Of a DNA stretch of 64,000 nucleotides, positions 19,485-29,674 are shown piece by piece (position 1 is the stretch's first letter; every line of letters starts with the position of its first letter). Under the pieces are notes generated by a model. It saw only the letters and a list, made by a program, of their open reading frames with translations. It was not told where the DNA came from and ran no database searches. The DNA is from DASRDR01 sp963812945 [NCBI: uncultured Candidatus Rokubacteria bacterium] (GTDB lineage: Bacteria > Methylomirabilota > Methylomirabilia > Rokubacteriales): the NCBI GenBank assembly GCA_963812945.1, contig CAWEXD010000003.1, forward strand, positions 124,001 to 188,000, given 5' to 3'. A program made the position numbers and the translations under genes.

Positions 19485-20140
19485 CAGGCAGCGCCTCCCG
19501 GGAGAGTCGCCTGGACTCCCCCGCCCACCGGGAGATCCGGCAGGGTCAGGGTGAGACGGGACGTGCGGCAACGCTCGGCTTCGATGATACACGCGAGCTG
19601 CCGCAGGGCCTCGTCGAGATGACGGTTGACGATCACGTAGTCATATTCACGCCAGGCGGCGATCTCGTCCACCGCCCGCGCGAGGCGGCGAGCGATCTCG
19701 CGGAGCGCGTCCGACTTGCGCTCCCGGAGCCGGCCTTCGAGCTCACGCATCGAGGGGGCCACGACGAAGACGTAGAGGCCCTGGGGGTAGCGGGCCCGGA
19801 GCTGCCGGGCCCCTTGGGTGTCGATGTCGAGAAGGATGTCCTCGCCCCGATCGAGCACCGTCTCCAGCGTCCGGGCCGCGGTGCCGTAGAGGTGGCCGTG
19901 CACCCGGGCCCACTCCGCGAGCTCGCCCCGGTCCACCATCTGCTGGAACACCGGCTCGGAGACGAAGTGATACGCCTGCCCCTCGATCTCGCCCGGTCGC
20001 GGGTTGCGGGTCGTGTAGGACACGGAGTAGGACAGGTTCGCCACCATCTTGCGAATCTCTCGGCAGAGGGTCGTCTTCCCGGCCCCGGACGGGGCCGACA
20101 CGACGATGAGCATGCCTCGACGCGACGACGCGGCAGTCAC
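19484..20140 (-). CDS. gmk: Guanylate kinase
   Basis: Phosphorylates GMP to GDP with ATP. From GTG 20140 it gives 218 residues with P-loop VVSAPSGAGKTTLCREI, the GMP-binding block VSYTTRNPRPGEIEGQAYHF and LDIDTQGARQLR. The GTG overlaps the yicC stop (GTGA) and the stop overlaps rpoZ (ATGA), so the three genes are tightly coupled. The same frame stays open into yicC only because yicC carries a frameshift. Confidence 0.95.
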   Translation of the reverse strand: MTAASSRRGMLIVVSAPSGAGKTTLCREIRKMVANLSYSVSYTTRNPRPGEIEGQAYHFVSEPVFQQMVDRGELAEWARVHGHLYGTAARTLETVLDRGEDILLDIDTQGARQLRARYPQGLYVFVVAPSMRELEGRLRERKSDALREIARRLARAVDEIAAWREYDYVIVNRHLDEALRQLACIIEAERCRTSRLTLTLPDLPVGGGVQATLPGGAA

Positions 20141-21022
20141 TCGACGTTCTGCACCTGCTCCCGGATGCGCTCGACCAGCGTCCGCGCCTCCAGGAGCCCC
20201 GCGGCCAGCTCGGTATCGTCCGCCTTCGACGCGATGGTGTTGACCTCCCGGTGGAGCTCCTGGGTCAGGAAGTCGAGCTGCCGGCCCACCGCGCCGCCGG
20301 CCGCGAGAAGGCTCTGGAACTGCGCGAGATGGGAGCGGAGCCGGGCCAGCTCCTCCGCGACGTCGCTCCGGGCCGCCCAGGTGGCCACCTCCTGGGCCAG
20401 ACGCCCAGGGTCCGCGGGCGTCTCGCCCAGGATCGCCTGGACGCGATCCCGGAGACGGCTCTGGATCCGCGCGAGCGCTGCCGGGAGCAGCGCTTCGGCG
20501 TCCGCGCACCCAGCGTCCGAGCGCATCGAGGTGGGCCCCGAGGTCTCGGGCCAGCGCCGCGCCTTCGGTCAGACGCATCCGGCCGAGCTCGTCGAGCGCC
20601 TCCGTCGCGGCGGTCTTCACGAGCACTGCGCTCTCGCCATCCTCGTCCTCGGCTTCCTCGACCGTCACGACGCCCGGCAGGCGGAGGAGATCGGCGACCG
20701 TCAGGTCGGGCGCCACCCCGACCGCGTCGCTCAACGCGCGCGCGCCCCGCGCGTACTCCAGGCCGAGCGCGACGTCCGTCCGCACGGCGGTGGCGCTTCC
20801 GCCGGTCCGACGCAGGGTGATGGTGAGGTCGACCCGACCACGGGCGATCCGCCCCTGGACCAGCCGGCGGACGTCGGGCTCGTGTGACGTGAGGCCCCGC
20901 GGGAGCTTGACGTTGGTCTCGAGAAACCGGTGGTTCAGGGAACGGGCCTCCGCGGTGAGGGCCGTCCGCGCACCCCGGACCTCGGCCCGCCCGTAACCCG
21001 TCATGCTGGCGACCAGGCCCAT
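20137..21022 (-). pseudogene. yicC: YicC family endoribonuclease-like gene, frameshifted
   Basis: YicC/YloC proteins are RNA-binding endoribonuclease-type proteins. The N-terminal part (from 21022 down to about 20520) reads SMTGYGRAEV and ARSLNHRFLETNVKLPRGL. It then loses homology after HLDALGRWV. The C-terminal part continues in another frame (about 20520 to 20137) with GRQLDFLTQELHREVNTI and VERIREQVQNVE, matching the family end exactly. One single-base indel near 20507-20520 explains it. The stop still couples to gmk. This is either a true lesion or an assembly error in a GC-rich run. Repairing one base would give a full-length protein of about 294 residues. Confidence 0.85.
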
Positions 21023-21035
21023 GGGACTGGCTACG

Positions 21036-21065
21036 ATGCTAGCCGAAGCGGTCGGCGAGTGTCAA
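21036..21065 (-). promoter_or_regulatory. Candidate promoter of yicC-gmk-rpoZ run
   Basis: On the minus strand a perfect TTGACA (21060-21065) is followed after 18 bases by TAGCAT (21036-21041), which matches the -10 at 4 of 6. Transcription would begin near 21029. That leaves almost no leader before ATG 21022 and about 25 bases before the in-frame ATG 21004 (MTGYGRAEV). The mRNA may be nearly leaderless or start at the second ATG. Confidence 0.5.
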
Positions 21066-21113
21066 ACCGGGCGTGGAGCCCCTCCGCCCCGACAAAATCG
21101 AAAAATGTCAATA

Positions 21114-21134
21114 TTAATACCGTGTTACGGTTAA
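21114..21134. promoter_or_regulatory. AT-rich inverted repeat, operator-like
   Basis: In the 255-bp divergent gap between yicC and the zinc-ribbon gene, the palindrome ACCGT-GTT-ACGGT (21119-21131) is bracketed by TTAA on both sides. The surrounding 21090-21140 is strikingly AT-rich for this genome. A perfect 12-bp palindrome GGCAAGCTTGCC follows at 21189-21200. These look like protein-binding or promoter elements, but no regulator can be named. Confidence 0.35.
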
Positions 21135-21277
21135 GCTTGGGCCGTGAAATCGAACCGCCTCCTGGCGAGCCGTCCGGGAGGCCCTTCCGGCAAGCTTGCC
21201 AGATCGGCGCATTCTACGTTATTAGGACGTATTGGTCGGCCTTACTAGACACGGGGGCCCGGACCCCGGGAGCGGGG

Positions 21278-21568
21278 ATGGGGAACGTGGCCGAGCGTCA
21301 GCCGATGCCGGAGAACCCAAGGCAGTACGTCTGCCCTTCCTGCCATCTCCACCTCCTCTCCTGGACCACGCACACCAAGACCATCGAGATGTTCCACAAG
21401 GTCGCGCTCTGGTCCGACTTCTGGACGGGCGATGTCCGACTGATCTGTCAGTACTGTCTCGGCGCGACGGAGATCCTCCCGACCGCCCTGGTGGACCTCC
21501 TGCGCCAGCGTTACGGGTTCCACATCCCGCAGGCGACGCCGACGCCGCCGGGCCCGCGCCGCGACTGA
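21278..21568 (+). CDS. Small zinc-ribbon protein of unknown function
   Basis: A 96-residue protein. Two CxxC pairs, YVCPSCHLHL near residue 17 and LICQYCLGATE near 55, suggest a structural zinc ribbon. The segment between them (TIEMFHKVALWSDFWTGDVR) is hydrophobic and aromatic, not an obvious DNA-binding motif. ATG 21278 lies after AGCGGGG, a possible ribosome site; an in-frame ATG (MPENPRQY) is 10 codons later. The open frame upstream contains no recognisable protein. It is divergent from yicC behind an unusually AT-rich gap. I do not recognise the family. Confidence 0.6.
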   Translation: MGNVAERQPMPENPRQYVCPSCHLHLLSWTTHTKTIEMFHKVALWSDFWTGDVRLICQYCLGATEILPTALVDLLRQRYGFHIPQATPTPPGPRRD

Positions 21569-21679
21569 CGCCGGCCCGCGCGCATCTTGCGCGTCGTCGC
21601 GTCATGGCGTGAACAGGCTCCGCACCCACTCGCGGTAGTCCCGACCGCCGATCGAGCGTCGGCGTCCCGAGAGAGACTC

Positions 21680-24337
21680 GTGGCCGAGACCCGAGGGCCC
21701 ACGTCCCGCGCGGGGCGCGTCCGGGAGAGCGTCCTGGTCGCCCTCCTCCTGACGGCGCTGGCCATCGTCCTGACGTGGCCGGCCGCGGCGTTCCTCGGCT
21801 CCACGGTCAGCGACCTCGGCGATCCCGTCCTCACGACCTACGTCCTCGCGTGGAACGTCCACGCGCTCGGCGCGACTCCGCTCCGGCTCTTCGACGCGAA
21901 CATGTTCCATCCGCACCGGGGGACGCTGGCCTACACGGACCATCATCTCGGTCTGGCGCTGCTCGCCTGGCCGGTGCGCCTCCTGGGCGCCGGGGCCGTC
22001 TTCGCCCACAACGTCGTCTGGCTCGCCTCGTTCCCGCTGACGGGCCTGACGCTCTTCTGGCTGGTTCGCCACCTCACCGGGCACGCGGGCGCCGCGACGG
22101 TCGCGGCCGTCCTCTACGCCTTCTCGCACTTCCGATTCGGCCAGCTGGGCCACATCCAGATGCTGAGCCACCAGTTTCTCCCGCTCATGCTCCTCGGGCT
22201 CCATCGGGCGGCGGAGAGCGGAGGGCGCTGGCGGGACGTGGCGCTCGCGGCCGGGGCCTTCGCGGTCCAGGCTCTGGTCACCGGGTACTACGGGTTCTTC
22301 GCGGCGATCGCGGGGGCGCTCTTCGTCGTCTGGCTCGCCGGGCCGAGCACGCGGCCACCCCTCGGCCGCCTGGCCGCCCGGGGCGTGCTGGCCGCCGCGC
22401 TGGTCGCGGTGCTCCTGCTGCCGTTCTTCCTCCCCTACCGGTTCGTCCGCGACGAGATCGGGCTTTCCCGGAGTCTCGAGGAGATCACGCATTTCTCGGC
22501 GCGGCCCGCGTCCTACCTGGCGGCGCCGGTGGTCAACCGATGGCTCGGGAAAGCCACGGCCGGGTTCCGGGGCGAGAAGGCCGTGCTGTTCCCCGGCCTG
22601 GTCGCGCTCGGGCTCGGGGTCCCGGGCTTCGTCCTCGCGTGGCGCGGACGGGGGGCGGCCTTGGGCGGGACGCCGGCAGAGGGCCGCCGCTGGCCGGCCG
22701 GGGTCGACGTGGCCTTGGCCGTGCTCCTCCTGGTGACGGTGGCCAACTGGATCCTGCTCGGCAGGGTCTTCCTCCGGATCGGGGCGTTCCGGCTGTCGCA
22801 GCAACACTTCGGCGCGCCGTTTCTCGGGCTCGCCCTGGCCTTCGCCGCGCGCCGTTTCGTCCAGGGCCGGCCCGTGCCCGTCCACGGGCTGGGCTGGCTC
22901 CGCCGGATCGGGTGGCCCAACAGCGCGGGGTACTACGTCGGGCTGACGCTCGTCGGCGTGATCGCCTCGTTCGGGCCCTGGCTGGAGCTCGGGCAAGGGC
23001 TCCGGCTCCGCCCCGTCTATCGCCAGCTCTGGGAGTTCGTCCCCGGCTTCGACGCGCTCCGGGTCCCGGCGCGCTTCGGCGTGCTGGTCACGACGGGGCT
23101 CGCGACCCTCGCCGGGTTCGGCGCGGCCGCCCTCGCGCGACGGCTTCCCCGTCCCGGGTGGCGCGCGGGCGCGCTGGGCGCGCTCGGCGCCCTCGCGGCC
23201 CTGGAAGCCTGGGCCGTGCCGCTCCCGCTCATGACCGTGCAGCCAGGTCCGGGGCCGACCGACCGGTGGCTCGCCGCCCGGCCCGGCGGCTCGGAGGCGG
23301 TCCTCGTCCTGCCGATGTACGAGCCCCACGCCGTGCACCTGGAGAGCCTTCGGCTGCTCGGCTCCACGGCGCACTGGCGCCCCCTGGTCAACGGCTACGC
23401 CGGCGTGTTCCCGGCCGACCATTCCGCGACCATCACCCTGCTGAACACCTTCCCCGCGCCGGCGGCGGTGGCGCGCCTCCGGGCGATCCACGTCCGCTAC
23501 GTGGTCGTGCATCTGGGGCAGTACCATTCGGAGCCACGGGCGCGCCTCGAGGCAGCTCTCGCGCTCCTGCCCCCCGGGGTCGCGCGAGTCGCGACCTTCG
23601 AGCACTCCCAGATCTTCGAGATCGGCCCGGAGGGCGCGCGGACGTCAGGCGAGACGGGTGGTGCGGACGAAGTCCCGCGCGCGCGCGAGCGTCGCGGGCT
23701 CGGCGAGGCCCGCCGCCCCGAGCGCGTCGAAGCACTGGGAGACGGTGAGCACGGCGTGCAGGCGGTAGCCCTTCGCGAGGAGGCGCTCGCGTCCGCCCTG
23801 CTCGCGGTCGATCAGGACCACGAGGTCCTCGACGACGAGGCCGGCGGCCTCGAGGGGCTCGATGGCCTCCAGCTTCGAGGCGCCGTCCGTCACGATGTCG
23901 TCGATGACGACGACCCGCTCCCCCGCCTGGAACGCCCCTTCGATGCGCCGCCGGGTGCCGTACTCCTTTGCCTCGCGCCGCGGGTAGACGAGCGGGAAGC
24001 CGCCGGCAAGGCTCGTGGCGACGGCGAGCGGGAGGCCCGCATACGGGATACCCGCGATGCGGTCAGCCCGGCAGCGCGACACCTCCGCCGCCATCAGCGC
24101 GCCCACCTGGGCCAGGACCGTCGGGTGGGAGATCACCACCCGCAGGTCGATGTAGAAGGGCGACGTGACGCCCGACTTGAGCACGAACTCGCCGAAGCGC
24201 AGCCCGCCGATCTCGTGGAGCCGCCGGACGAGCGGACCCTGGCCCGGCTCGCTCACGCGGGGATCTCGGAAAGGATCGCGATCGCGGCGGCGGCCGGGTC
24301 GGTGGCCCCCGTGATCGGACGGCCCACCACGAGGTAG
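21680..24337 (+). CDS. Polytopic membrane protein, glycosyltransferase/YfhO-like; frame overruns pyrE
   Basis: An integral membrane protein with a first helix ([20 protein letters not shown]) and about ten more hydrophobic helices up to roughly residue 540. A soluble C-terminal part follows (about 540-655), including [20 protein letters not shown] and [11 protein letters not shown]. The architecture resembles bacterial membrane glycosyltransferase or YfhO-like proteins acting on lipid-linked sugars, but no catalytic motif is certain. GTG 21680 follows a GAGAGAG stretch and is the likely start. The recognisable protein ends near 23640. No in-frame stop occurs until 24337, so the last 230 or so codons are antisense to pyrE and read as noise. 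A lost stop codon or an indel near 23640 is likely. Confidence 0.7.
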   Translation: MAETRGPTSRAGRVRESVLVALLLTALAIVLTWPAAAFLGSTVSDLGDPVLTTYVLAWNVHALGATPLRLFDANMFHPHRGTLAYTDHHLGLALLAWPVRLLGAGAVFAHNVVWLASFPLTGLTLFWLVRHLTGHAGAATVAAVLYAFSHFRFGQLGHIQMLSHQFLPLMLLGLHRAAESGGRWRDVALAAGAFAVQALVTGYYGFFAAIAGALFVVWLAGPSTRPPLGRLAARGVLAAALVAVLLLPFFLPYRFVRDEIGLSRSLEEITHFSARPASYLAAPVVNRWLGKATAGFRGEKAVLFPGLVALGLGVPGFVLAWRGRGAALGGTPAEGRRWPAGVDVALAVLLLVTVANWILLGRVFLRIGAFRLSQQHFGAPFLGLALAFAARRFVQGRPVPVHGLGWLRRIGWPNSAGYYVGLTLVGVIASFGPWLELGQGLRLRPVYRQLWEFVPGFDALRVPARFGVLVTTGLATLAGFGAAALARRLPRPGWRAGALGALGALAALEAWAVPLPLMTVQPGPGPTDRWLAARPGGSEAVLVLPMYEPHAVHLESLRLLGSTAHWRPLVNGYAGVFPADHSATITLLNTFPAPAAVARLRAIHVRYVVVHLGQYHSEPRARLEAALALLPPGVARVATFEHSQIFEIGPEGARTSGETGGADEVPRARERRGLGEARRPERVEALGDGEHGVQAVALREEALASALLAVDQDHEVLDDEAGGLEGLDGLQLRGAVRHDVVDDDDPLPRLERPFDAPPGAVLLCLAPRVDEREAAGKARGDGEREARIRDTRDAVSPAARHLRRHQRAHLGQDRRVGDHHPQVDVEGRRDARLEHELAEAQPADLVEPPDERTLARLAHAGISERIAIAAAAGSVAPVIGRPTTR
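23645..24256 (-). CDS. pyrE: Orotate phosphoribosyltransferase
   Basis: Converts orotate and PRPP to OMP. The 203 residues include [53 protein letters not shown] and the PRPP-binding loop [18 protein letters not shown]. The GTG start overlaps the pyrF stop (GTGA). It is the last gene of the pyr operon and converges with, and is overlapped by, the membrane-protein frame on the other strand. Confidence 0.95.
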   Translation of the reverse strand: MSEPGQGPLVRRLHEIGGLRFGEFVLKSGVTSPFYIDLRVVISHPTVLAQVGALMAAEVSRCRADRIAGIPYAGLPLAVATSLAGGFPLVYPRREAKEYGTRRRIEGAFQAGERVVVIDDIVTDGASKLEAIEPLEAAGLVVEDLVVLIDREQGGRERLLAKGYRLHAVLTVSQCFDALGAAGLAEPATLARARDFVRTTRLA

Positions 24338-24987
24338 TCCGCGCCCGCCCGGACGGCCAGAGCGGGCGTGGCGGTGCGCGCCTGATCGTCCACGGCGCCA
24401 CCGGTAGGACGGATGCCCGGGGTCACGATCAGGGCGTCACGCCCGAGGAGCCCCCGCAGGCGGGCCGCTTCGCGCGGCGAGGCCACGACGCCGTCACATC
24501 CCGCGTCTCGCGCGAGGCCGGCGAGGTGCACCGCGTGCCCCTCGACCGCGACCGGCACGCCGAGCTCCCGGTGGAGCGCCGCCCGGTCGAGGCTCGTGAG
24601 CACGGTCACCGCCAGGATCCGCGGGCGATCACGCCCGGCCGCGGCGGCGGCGTCGGCCGCCGCGCGCAGCATGGCCGTCCCGCCCGAGGCGTGAACGGTG
24701 AGGAGGCCGACACCGAGCCGCGCCGCGGACCGGACAGCTCCCGCCACCGCCGCGGGGATGTCGTGGTACTTGAGGTCGAGGAAGACGCGGCCGCCCCGGC
24801 GATGAACCATCTCGACCGCGGCCGGGCCGGCAGCCGTGAAGAGTGGGCTCCCCACCTTGAAGTGGGTGACCACCCCGGCGAGCCGCACGACGAGCGCCTC
24901 GGCCTCGGCCAGCCCCGGCATGTCGAGGGCGACGATCAGCCGGTCGCGGGCCGCCCCGGCCGTGGCCCGGGTTTGGGAAGCGGTCAC
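24253..24987 (-). CDS. pyrF: Orotidine 5'-phosphate decarboxylase
   Basis: Decarboxylates OMP to UMP. The 244-residue barrel contains [19 protein letters not shown], the catalytic Asp-Lys-Asp block. It also has [25 protein letters not shown] and [16 protein letters not shown] for phosphate binding. GTG start overlaps carB stop; stop overlaps pyrE start. Confidence 0.95.
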   Translation of the reverse strand: MTASQTRATAGAARDRLIVALDMPGLAEAEALVVRLAGVVTHFKVGSPLFTAAGPAAVEMVHRRGGRVFLDLKYHDIPAAVAGAVRSAARLGVGLLTVHASGGTAMLRAAADAAAAAGRDRPRILAVTVLTSLDRAALHRELGVPVAVEGHAVHLAGLARDAGCDGVVASPREAARLRGLLGRDALIVTPGIRPTGGAVDDQARTATPALAVRAGADYLVVGRPITGATDPAAAAIAILSEIPA

Positions 24988-27900
24988 GCCTTCATGCTCT
25001 CGTAGTACGCCTGGAGCGGCCGGACCTCCGGCACGCCCGCCCGCTGCGCCTCGATCGCCTCCAGCGCGGCCTGGGCGCCGTCCATCGTCGTGTAGTAGGG
25101 AATGTTCTGCATGACCGCGGTCCGCCGGATCAGGTAGGAGTCCTTCCGGGCGCGCCCGTCCTCCGGCGTGTTGATGACGAGCGCGATCTCACCCTGCTTC
25201 ATGAGATCGACGGAGTTGGGCCGCCGGCCCTCCGCCACCTTGTGGATGACCTGCACGGGGAGCCCGTGTCGCTCGAGGACCTTCGCCGTGCCCTGCGTCG
25301 CCACGAGCTGGAACCCCATCTCGGCGAGGCTCCGGCCGATGTTGACGATCGCCCGCTTGTCGCGGTTCCGCACCGACAGGAAGACGCGGCCGCGCTGCGG
25401 GAGCGTCGATCCGGCGGCGAGCTGCGACTTCAGGTACGCCGTTCGGAACTCGCGGCCCACGCCCATCACCTCACCCGTGGAGCGCATCTCGGGGCCGAGG
25501 ATCACGTCGACGCCGGGGAACTTCACGAACGGGAACACCGCCTCCTTGACGGAGACGTGGGGCAGATCGGTGACCTCGCGCACGCCCAGCTCGGCGACCC
25601 GCGCGCCGAGCATCACCCGGGTCGCGAGCTTGGCGAGCGGCACCCCGATCGCCTTCGAGACGAACGGCACGGTGCGTGACGCGCGCGGGTTGACCTCCAG
25701 CACGTAGATCGTGTCGTTCTTGATCGCGAACTGGATGTTCATGAGGCCCACGACGCCAAGCTCGAGAGCCAGGGCTCGCGTCTGCGCCCGGAGCCGTTCG
25801 GCCTGGTCGTCGCCGATCGAGTAGGGTGGCAGCGCGCACGCCGAGTCGCCGGAGTGGATCCCCGCCTTCTCGATGTGCTCCATCACGCCGCCGACCAGGA
25901 CCTCCTGGCCGTCCGAGAGCGCGTCGACATCGATCTCGATCGCGTCCTCCAGGAACTTGTCGATGAGAACCGGGTGGTCGGGCGAGACGCGCGCCGCCTC
26001 CACCATCCAGTCACGGAGCCGCGCCTCCTCGTAGATGACCTCCATGGCCCGGCCACCGAGAACGTAGGACGGGCGCACCAGCACCGGATACCCGAGCCCG
26101 GCGGCGATCCTCACGGCCTCGTCGGCCGAGCGCGCCGAGCCATTGGGCGGCTGCTGGAGGCCGAGCTTCCGCAGGAGATCGGCGAAGCGCTCGCGGTCCT
26201 CCGCCCGGTCGATGGCGTCGGGCGACGTCCCCATGATCCGGACACCGGCGCGCTCGAGGGGGACCGCCAGCCGGAGCGGTGTCTGCCCGCCGAACTGCAC
26301 GATGACCCCGAGCGGCCGCTCCCGCTCGACGATGTTGAGCACGTCCTCCAGGGTCAAGGGCTCGAAGTAGAGGCGGTCCGACGTGTCGTAGTCGGTCGAG
26401 ACCGTCTCCGGATTGCAGTTCACCATGATCGCCTCCACGCCGGCCTCGCGGAGGGCGAAGGCGGCGTGGACGCACGCGTAGTCGAACTCGATCCCCTGGC
26501 CGATGCGGTTCGGCCCCGAGCCCAGGATCACCACCTTGGGGCGCGTGGTCGGCGGTGCCTCGTCCTCCTCCTCGTAGGTCGAGTAGAGGTAGGGCGTGTG
26601 GGCGACGAACTCCGCCGCGCACGTGTCCACCACCTTGAACGTGGCGCGGACGCCGTGAGCGAGCCGGGCCGCGCGGACCTCCGCCTCGGCGCGGCCCGCC
26701 AGATCGCCGAGACGCCGGTCGGAGAAGCCGAGGCGCTTCGCCTGGCGCAGCGTGTCGCGCGAGAAGTCGGAGGTGCGCCGGAAAGCCTCCTCGAACTCGA
26801 CGAGCTCCTCCATCTGGGCGAGGAACCACGGATCGATCCCGGTCAGCCCGGCGATCTCCTCGCGCTCGAGCCCGCACCGAATGGCCTCCGCGAGGTAGAA
26901 GAGGCGGTCGGGGTTCGGCACCCGGAGGCGGTCCCGGAGCCCCTCCGGGTCCAGGCCCGGCTGGCTCATCCCGAACCCGGCCCGGTCCTGCTCGAGCGAG
27001 CGGATGGCCTTCTGCAGCGCTTCCTTGAACGTCCGCCCGATCGCCATCACCTCGCCGACGGACTTCATCTGGGTCGTCAGCGTCTGGTCCGCCTCGGGGA
27101 ACTTCTCGAACGCCCAGCGCGGCACCTTCACGACGCAGTAGTCGATCGTCGGCTCGAACGACGCTGGCGTCTCGCGGGTGATGTCGTTCCGGAGCTCGTC
27201 GAGCGCGTACCCGGCGGCAAGCTTGGCCGCGATCTTGGCGATGGGGAAACCGGTCGCCTTCGACGCGAGCGCCGAGGAGCGGCTCACACGGGGGTTCATC
27301 TCGATGACCACGAGCCGGCCATCCGCGGGGTTGACGGCGAACTGGATGTTCGAGCCCCCTGTCTCGACGCCGATCTCGCGGATGATCGCGAGCGCGGCGT
27401 TCCGCATGAGCTGGTACTCCTTGTCGGTCAGGGTCTGGGCGGGCGCGACCGTGATGGAGTCGCCCGTGTGGACCCCCATCGGGTCGAAGTTCTCGATCGA
27501 GCAGACGATCACGACGTTGTCGCGGAGGTCGCGCATCACCTCCAGCTCGAACTCCTTCCAGCCGATGACCGACTCCTCGACGAGCACCTGGCCGACCGGG
27601 CTCTGCTGGAGGCCCCAGCGAATGGCGCCCTCGAGCTCGTCGGGGTTCCAGGCGACGGACCCCCCGGTGCCGCCGAGCGTGAACGAGGGGCGGATGATGG
27701 CGGGATAGCCGACCTCGCGGACGACGTCCCGCGCCTCCTCGAGGGTGCGCGCGAAACCGGAGCGCGGCAGCTCGAGACCGATCCGCTGCATCGCCACCTT
27801 GAAGAGCTCGCGGTCCTCGGCCTTCCGGATCGCCTCGAGCTTCGCGCCGATCAGCTCCACGCCATAGCGCTCGAGGACGCCGCGCTCTGCCAGGGCCACC

Positions 27901-28196
27901 GCGAGGTTCAGCCCGGTCTGCCCGCCGAGGGTCGGCAACAGCGCGTCCGGCCGCTCGGCGGCAATGATCTGCTCAAGCACCTCCGGGGTCAGCGGCTCGA
28001 CGTAGGTCCGGTCGGCCATCTCCGGATCGGTCATGATCGTGGCCGGGTTCGAGTTCACCAGCACGACCTCGAACCCCTCCTCGCGGAGTGCCTTGCAGGC
28101 CTGCGTGCCCGAGTAGTCGAACTCGCACGCCTGGCCGATGACGATCGGCCCCGAGCCGATCAGCAGGATCTTCCGGATGTCCGTCCGTTTAGGCAT
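24984..28196 (-). CDS. carB: Carbamoyl-phosphate synthase large subunit
   Basis: Makes carbamoyl phosphate from bicarbonate, ammonia (from CarA) and two ATP. The 1070-residue protein shows the internal duplication of two ATP-grasp halves. The first runs from [20 protein letters not shown] with [17 protein letters not shown]. The second starts at [19 protein letters not shown] with [20 protein letters not shown]-terminal MGS-like allosteric domain includes [20 protein letters not shown], where pyrimidine effectors bind in known enzymes. It is separated from carA by a small ORF and a perfect inverted repeat. Confidence 0.97.
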   Translation of the reverse strand: MPKRTDIRKILLIGSGPIVIGQACEFDYSGTQACKALREEGFEVVLVNSNPATIMTDPEMADRTYVEPLTPEVLEQIIAAERPDALLPTLGGQTGLNLAVALAERGVLERYGVELIGAKLEAIRKAEDRELFKVAMQRIGLELPRSGFARTLEEARDVVREVGYPAIIRPSFTLGGTGGSVAWNPDELEGAIRWGLQQSPVGQVLVEESVIGWKEFELEVMRDLRDNVVIVCSIENFDPMGVHTGDSITVAPAQTLTDKEYQLMRNAALAIIREIGVETGGSNIQFAVNPADGRLVVIEMNPRVSRSSALASKATGFPIAKIAAKLAAGYALDELRNDITRETPASFEPTIDYCVVKVPRWAFEKFPEADQTLTTQMKSVGEVMAIGRTFKEALQKAIRSLEQDRAGFGMSQPGLDPEGLRDRLRVPNPDRLFYLAEAIRCGLEREEIAGLTGIDPWFLAQMEELVEFEEAFRRTSDFSRDTLRQAKRLGFSDRRLGDLAGRAEAEVRAARLAHGVRATFKVVDTCAAEFVAHTPYLYSTYEEEDEAPPTTRPKVVILGSGPNRIGQGIEFDYACVHAAFALREAGVEAIMVNCNPETVSTDYDTSDRLYFEPLTLEDVLNIVERERPLGVIVQFGGQTPLRLAVPLERAGVRIMGTSPDAIDRAEDRERFADLLRKLGLQQPPNGSARSADEAVRIAAGLGYPVLVRPSYVLGGRAMEVIYEEARLRDWMVEAARVSPDHPVLIDKFLEDAIEIDVDALSDGQEVLVGGVMEHIEKAGIHSGDSACALPPYSIGDDQAERLRAQTRALALELGVVGLMNIQFAIKNDTIYVLEVNPRASRTVPFVSKAIGVPLAKLATRVMLGARVAELGVREVTDLPHVSVKEAVFPFVKFPGVDVILGPEMRSTGEVMGVGREFRTAYLKSQLAAGSTLPQRGRVFLSVRNRDKRAIVNIGRSLAEMGFQLVATQGTAKVLERHGLPVQVIHKVAEGRRPNSVDLMKQGEIALVINTPEDGRARKDSYLIRRTAVMQNIPYYTTMDGAQAALEAIEAQRAGVPEVRPLQAYYESMKA

Positions 28197-28200
28197 GGCC

Positions 28201-28274
28201 GGGGTCAGACTTTGACTTCTTAACAGTTTCCCGCCGGCCCTGTCCGAAGTGTTTAGAAGTCAAAGTCTGACCCC
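28201..28274. repeat. 74-bp palindromic element with perfect 20-bp inverted arms
   Basis: GGGGTCAGACTTTGACTTCT (28201-28220) and its exact reverse complement (28255-28274) flank a 34-base centre; AACAG..TTTC and GAAGTGTT extend the pairing imperfectly. It fills the gap between the carB start and the stop codon of the 87-residue ORF, touching that stop by one base. It lies inside an operon, so the transcript would carry a strong hairpin with no U-tract. Similar GGGGTCAG-type ends occur at repeats linked to Y1/REP-associated transposases; that link is from memory. No transposase gene is near. Confidence 0.8.
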
Positions 28275-28537
28275 TATTCCAGCAGCCCGTAGACGATGGA
28301 GACGCCGGGGGGCGCCTCTTCCCGGCGGACGAGGAACTCGACGAGGGGCGCCGAGCCGAGATACTGGACCTCGCCCGCGCCCGTCAGCCGCTCGCCGAAC
28401 AGCCCGAGCCGCTTCTCCACCCGCTCGCGGATGGCGTGCGCCTCGAGTGCCGCGGACGACTCGGTCGTGAAGGAGGCCCACTCGGGCTTCTGCCCGGCCT
28501 CCTCGGTCTTCCGATAGGCGACGAAGTACCGGGGCAT
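28274..28537 (-). CDS. Small protein of unknown function between carA and carB
   Basis: An 87-residue protein beginning MPRYFVAYRKTEEAGQKP and ending VSIVYGLLE. It is soluble, mixed alpha/beta by composition, with no cysteines and no known motif. It lies 3 bases from the carA stop, so it is translated as part of the pyr operon. I do not recognise it. Its stop codon abuts the palindromic element at 28201-28274. Confidence 0.6.
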   Translation of the reverse strand: MPRYFVAYRKTEEAGQKPEWASFTTESSAALEAHAIRERVEKRLGLFGERLTGAGEVQYLGSAPLVEFLVRREEAPPGVSIVYGLLE

Positions 28538-28540
28538 CGC

Positions 28541-29674
28541 TCACCTGCCTCTCGACTGCGTGAGGAGCTCGATGAACCGCCGGAACAGGTAGTGCGAGTC
28601 GTGCGGCCCGGGGGCCGCCTCCGGGTGGTACTGGACCGAGAAGACCGGAAGGCTCCGGTGGCGCATGCCCTCGCACGTGCCGTCGTTCAGATTCACGTGC
28701 GTGACCTCGAACCCGGCGGCGGCGCCCGAGTCCGGGTCCACGGCGAAGCCGTGGTTCTGGGAGGTGATCTCGACCCGGCCCGTGGCGAGATCCTTCACCG
28801 GATGGTTCGCACCATGGTGACCGAAGGGCAGCTTGAACGTCCGCGCCCCGAGGGCCAGCGCCAGGATCTGCTGGCCGAGACAGATCCCGAACGTCGGCAG
28901 GCGCTCGACGAGCCGCCGCACCGACTCGGCGAGGTAGGGCACGCCCTCCGGATCGCCCGGGCCGTTCGCGAGGAAGAGTCCATCCGGCCCCAGCGCCAGC
29001 ACCTCGTCCGCCGAGGCGAAGGCCGGCACCACCGTGACGCGGCAGCCTTCGGCCGTCAGCAGGCGCAGGATGTTCCGCTTGATTCCCGAATCGTACGCGA
29101 CCACGTGGAAGCGCGCGGGCGGAGCGGCCGCGTAGCCCTGGCCCAGCCGCCACACCGACTCGCGCCACTCGTAGGGCGCCGGGCAGGACACTTCCTTCAC
29201 GAGGTCCCGGCCGACGAGCCCCGGGGAGGCCTTCGCCTTGGCGACCAGCCGCCGGGGATCCTGGTCCCCGGTCGCGATGACGCCCTCCTGCGCGCCGCGG
29301 TCGCGCAGGTGCCGGGTGAGGGCGCGGGTGTCGATGCCCTGGATCCCCACGATTCCGTGGCGGCGGAGGTACTCGTCGAGCGTCGCGGTCGCCCGCCAGG
29401 AGGACGACACGGGCGACGCCTCGCGGACCACGAAGCCCTCGGCCCACGGCCGCCCGGACTCCGGGTCCTCCTCGTTCACCCCGGTGTTGCCGATGTGCGG
29501 GTACGTCATGCAGACGATCTGTCCCTTGTAGGAGGGGTCCGTGAGGATCTCCTGGTACCCGGTCATCGCCGTGTTGAACACGACCTCGCCCACGGTCTCG
29601 CCGCGGGCGCCGAGGGCCTCGCCCTCGAAGACCCGACCGTCGGCCAGCGCGAGGACCGCCCGCTCCGCGCGCAT
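28541..29674 (-). CDS. carA: Carbamoyl-phosphate synthase small subunit
   Basis: Glutaminase subunit supplying ammonia to CarB. The 377 residues begin [18 protein letters not shown]. They contain [36 protein letters not shown] and the class I amidotransferase site [15 protein letters not shown] with the catalytic cysteine, then [21 protein letters not shown] at 29677 and ATG at 29674 are adjacent; both overlap the pyrC stop, and ATG is preferred. Confidence 0.96.
   Translation of the reverse strand: MRAERAVLALADGRVFEGEALGARGETVGEVVFNTAMTGYQEILTDPSYKGQIVCMTYPHIGNTGVNEEDPESGRPWAEGFVVREASPVSSSWRATATLDEYLRRHGIVGIQGIDTRALTRHLRDRGAQEGVIATGDQDPRRLVAKAKASPGLVGRDLVKEVSCPAPYEWRESVWRLGQGYAAAPPARFHVVAYDSGIKRNILRLLTAEGCRVTVVPAFASADEVLALGPDGLFLANGPGDPEGVPYLAESVRRLVERLPTFGICLGQQILALALGARTFKLPFGHHGANHPVKDLATGRVEITSQNHGFAVDPDSGAAAGFEVTHVNLNDGTCEGMRHRSLPVFSVQYHPEAAPGPHDSHYLFRRFIELLTQSRGR

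Noticed and set aside
25854-28223. A 789-codon plus-strand open frame opposite carB
   Set aside because: Antisense shadow of a conserved gene; composition is artefactual.
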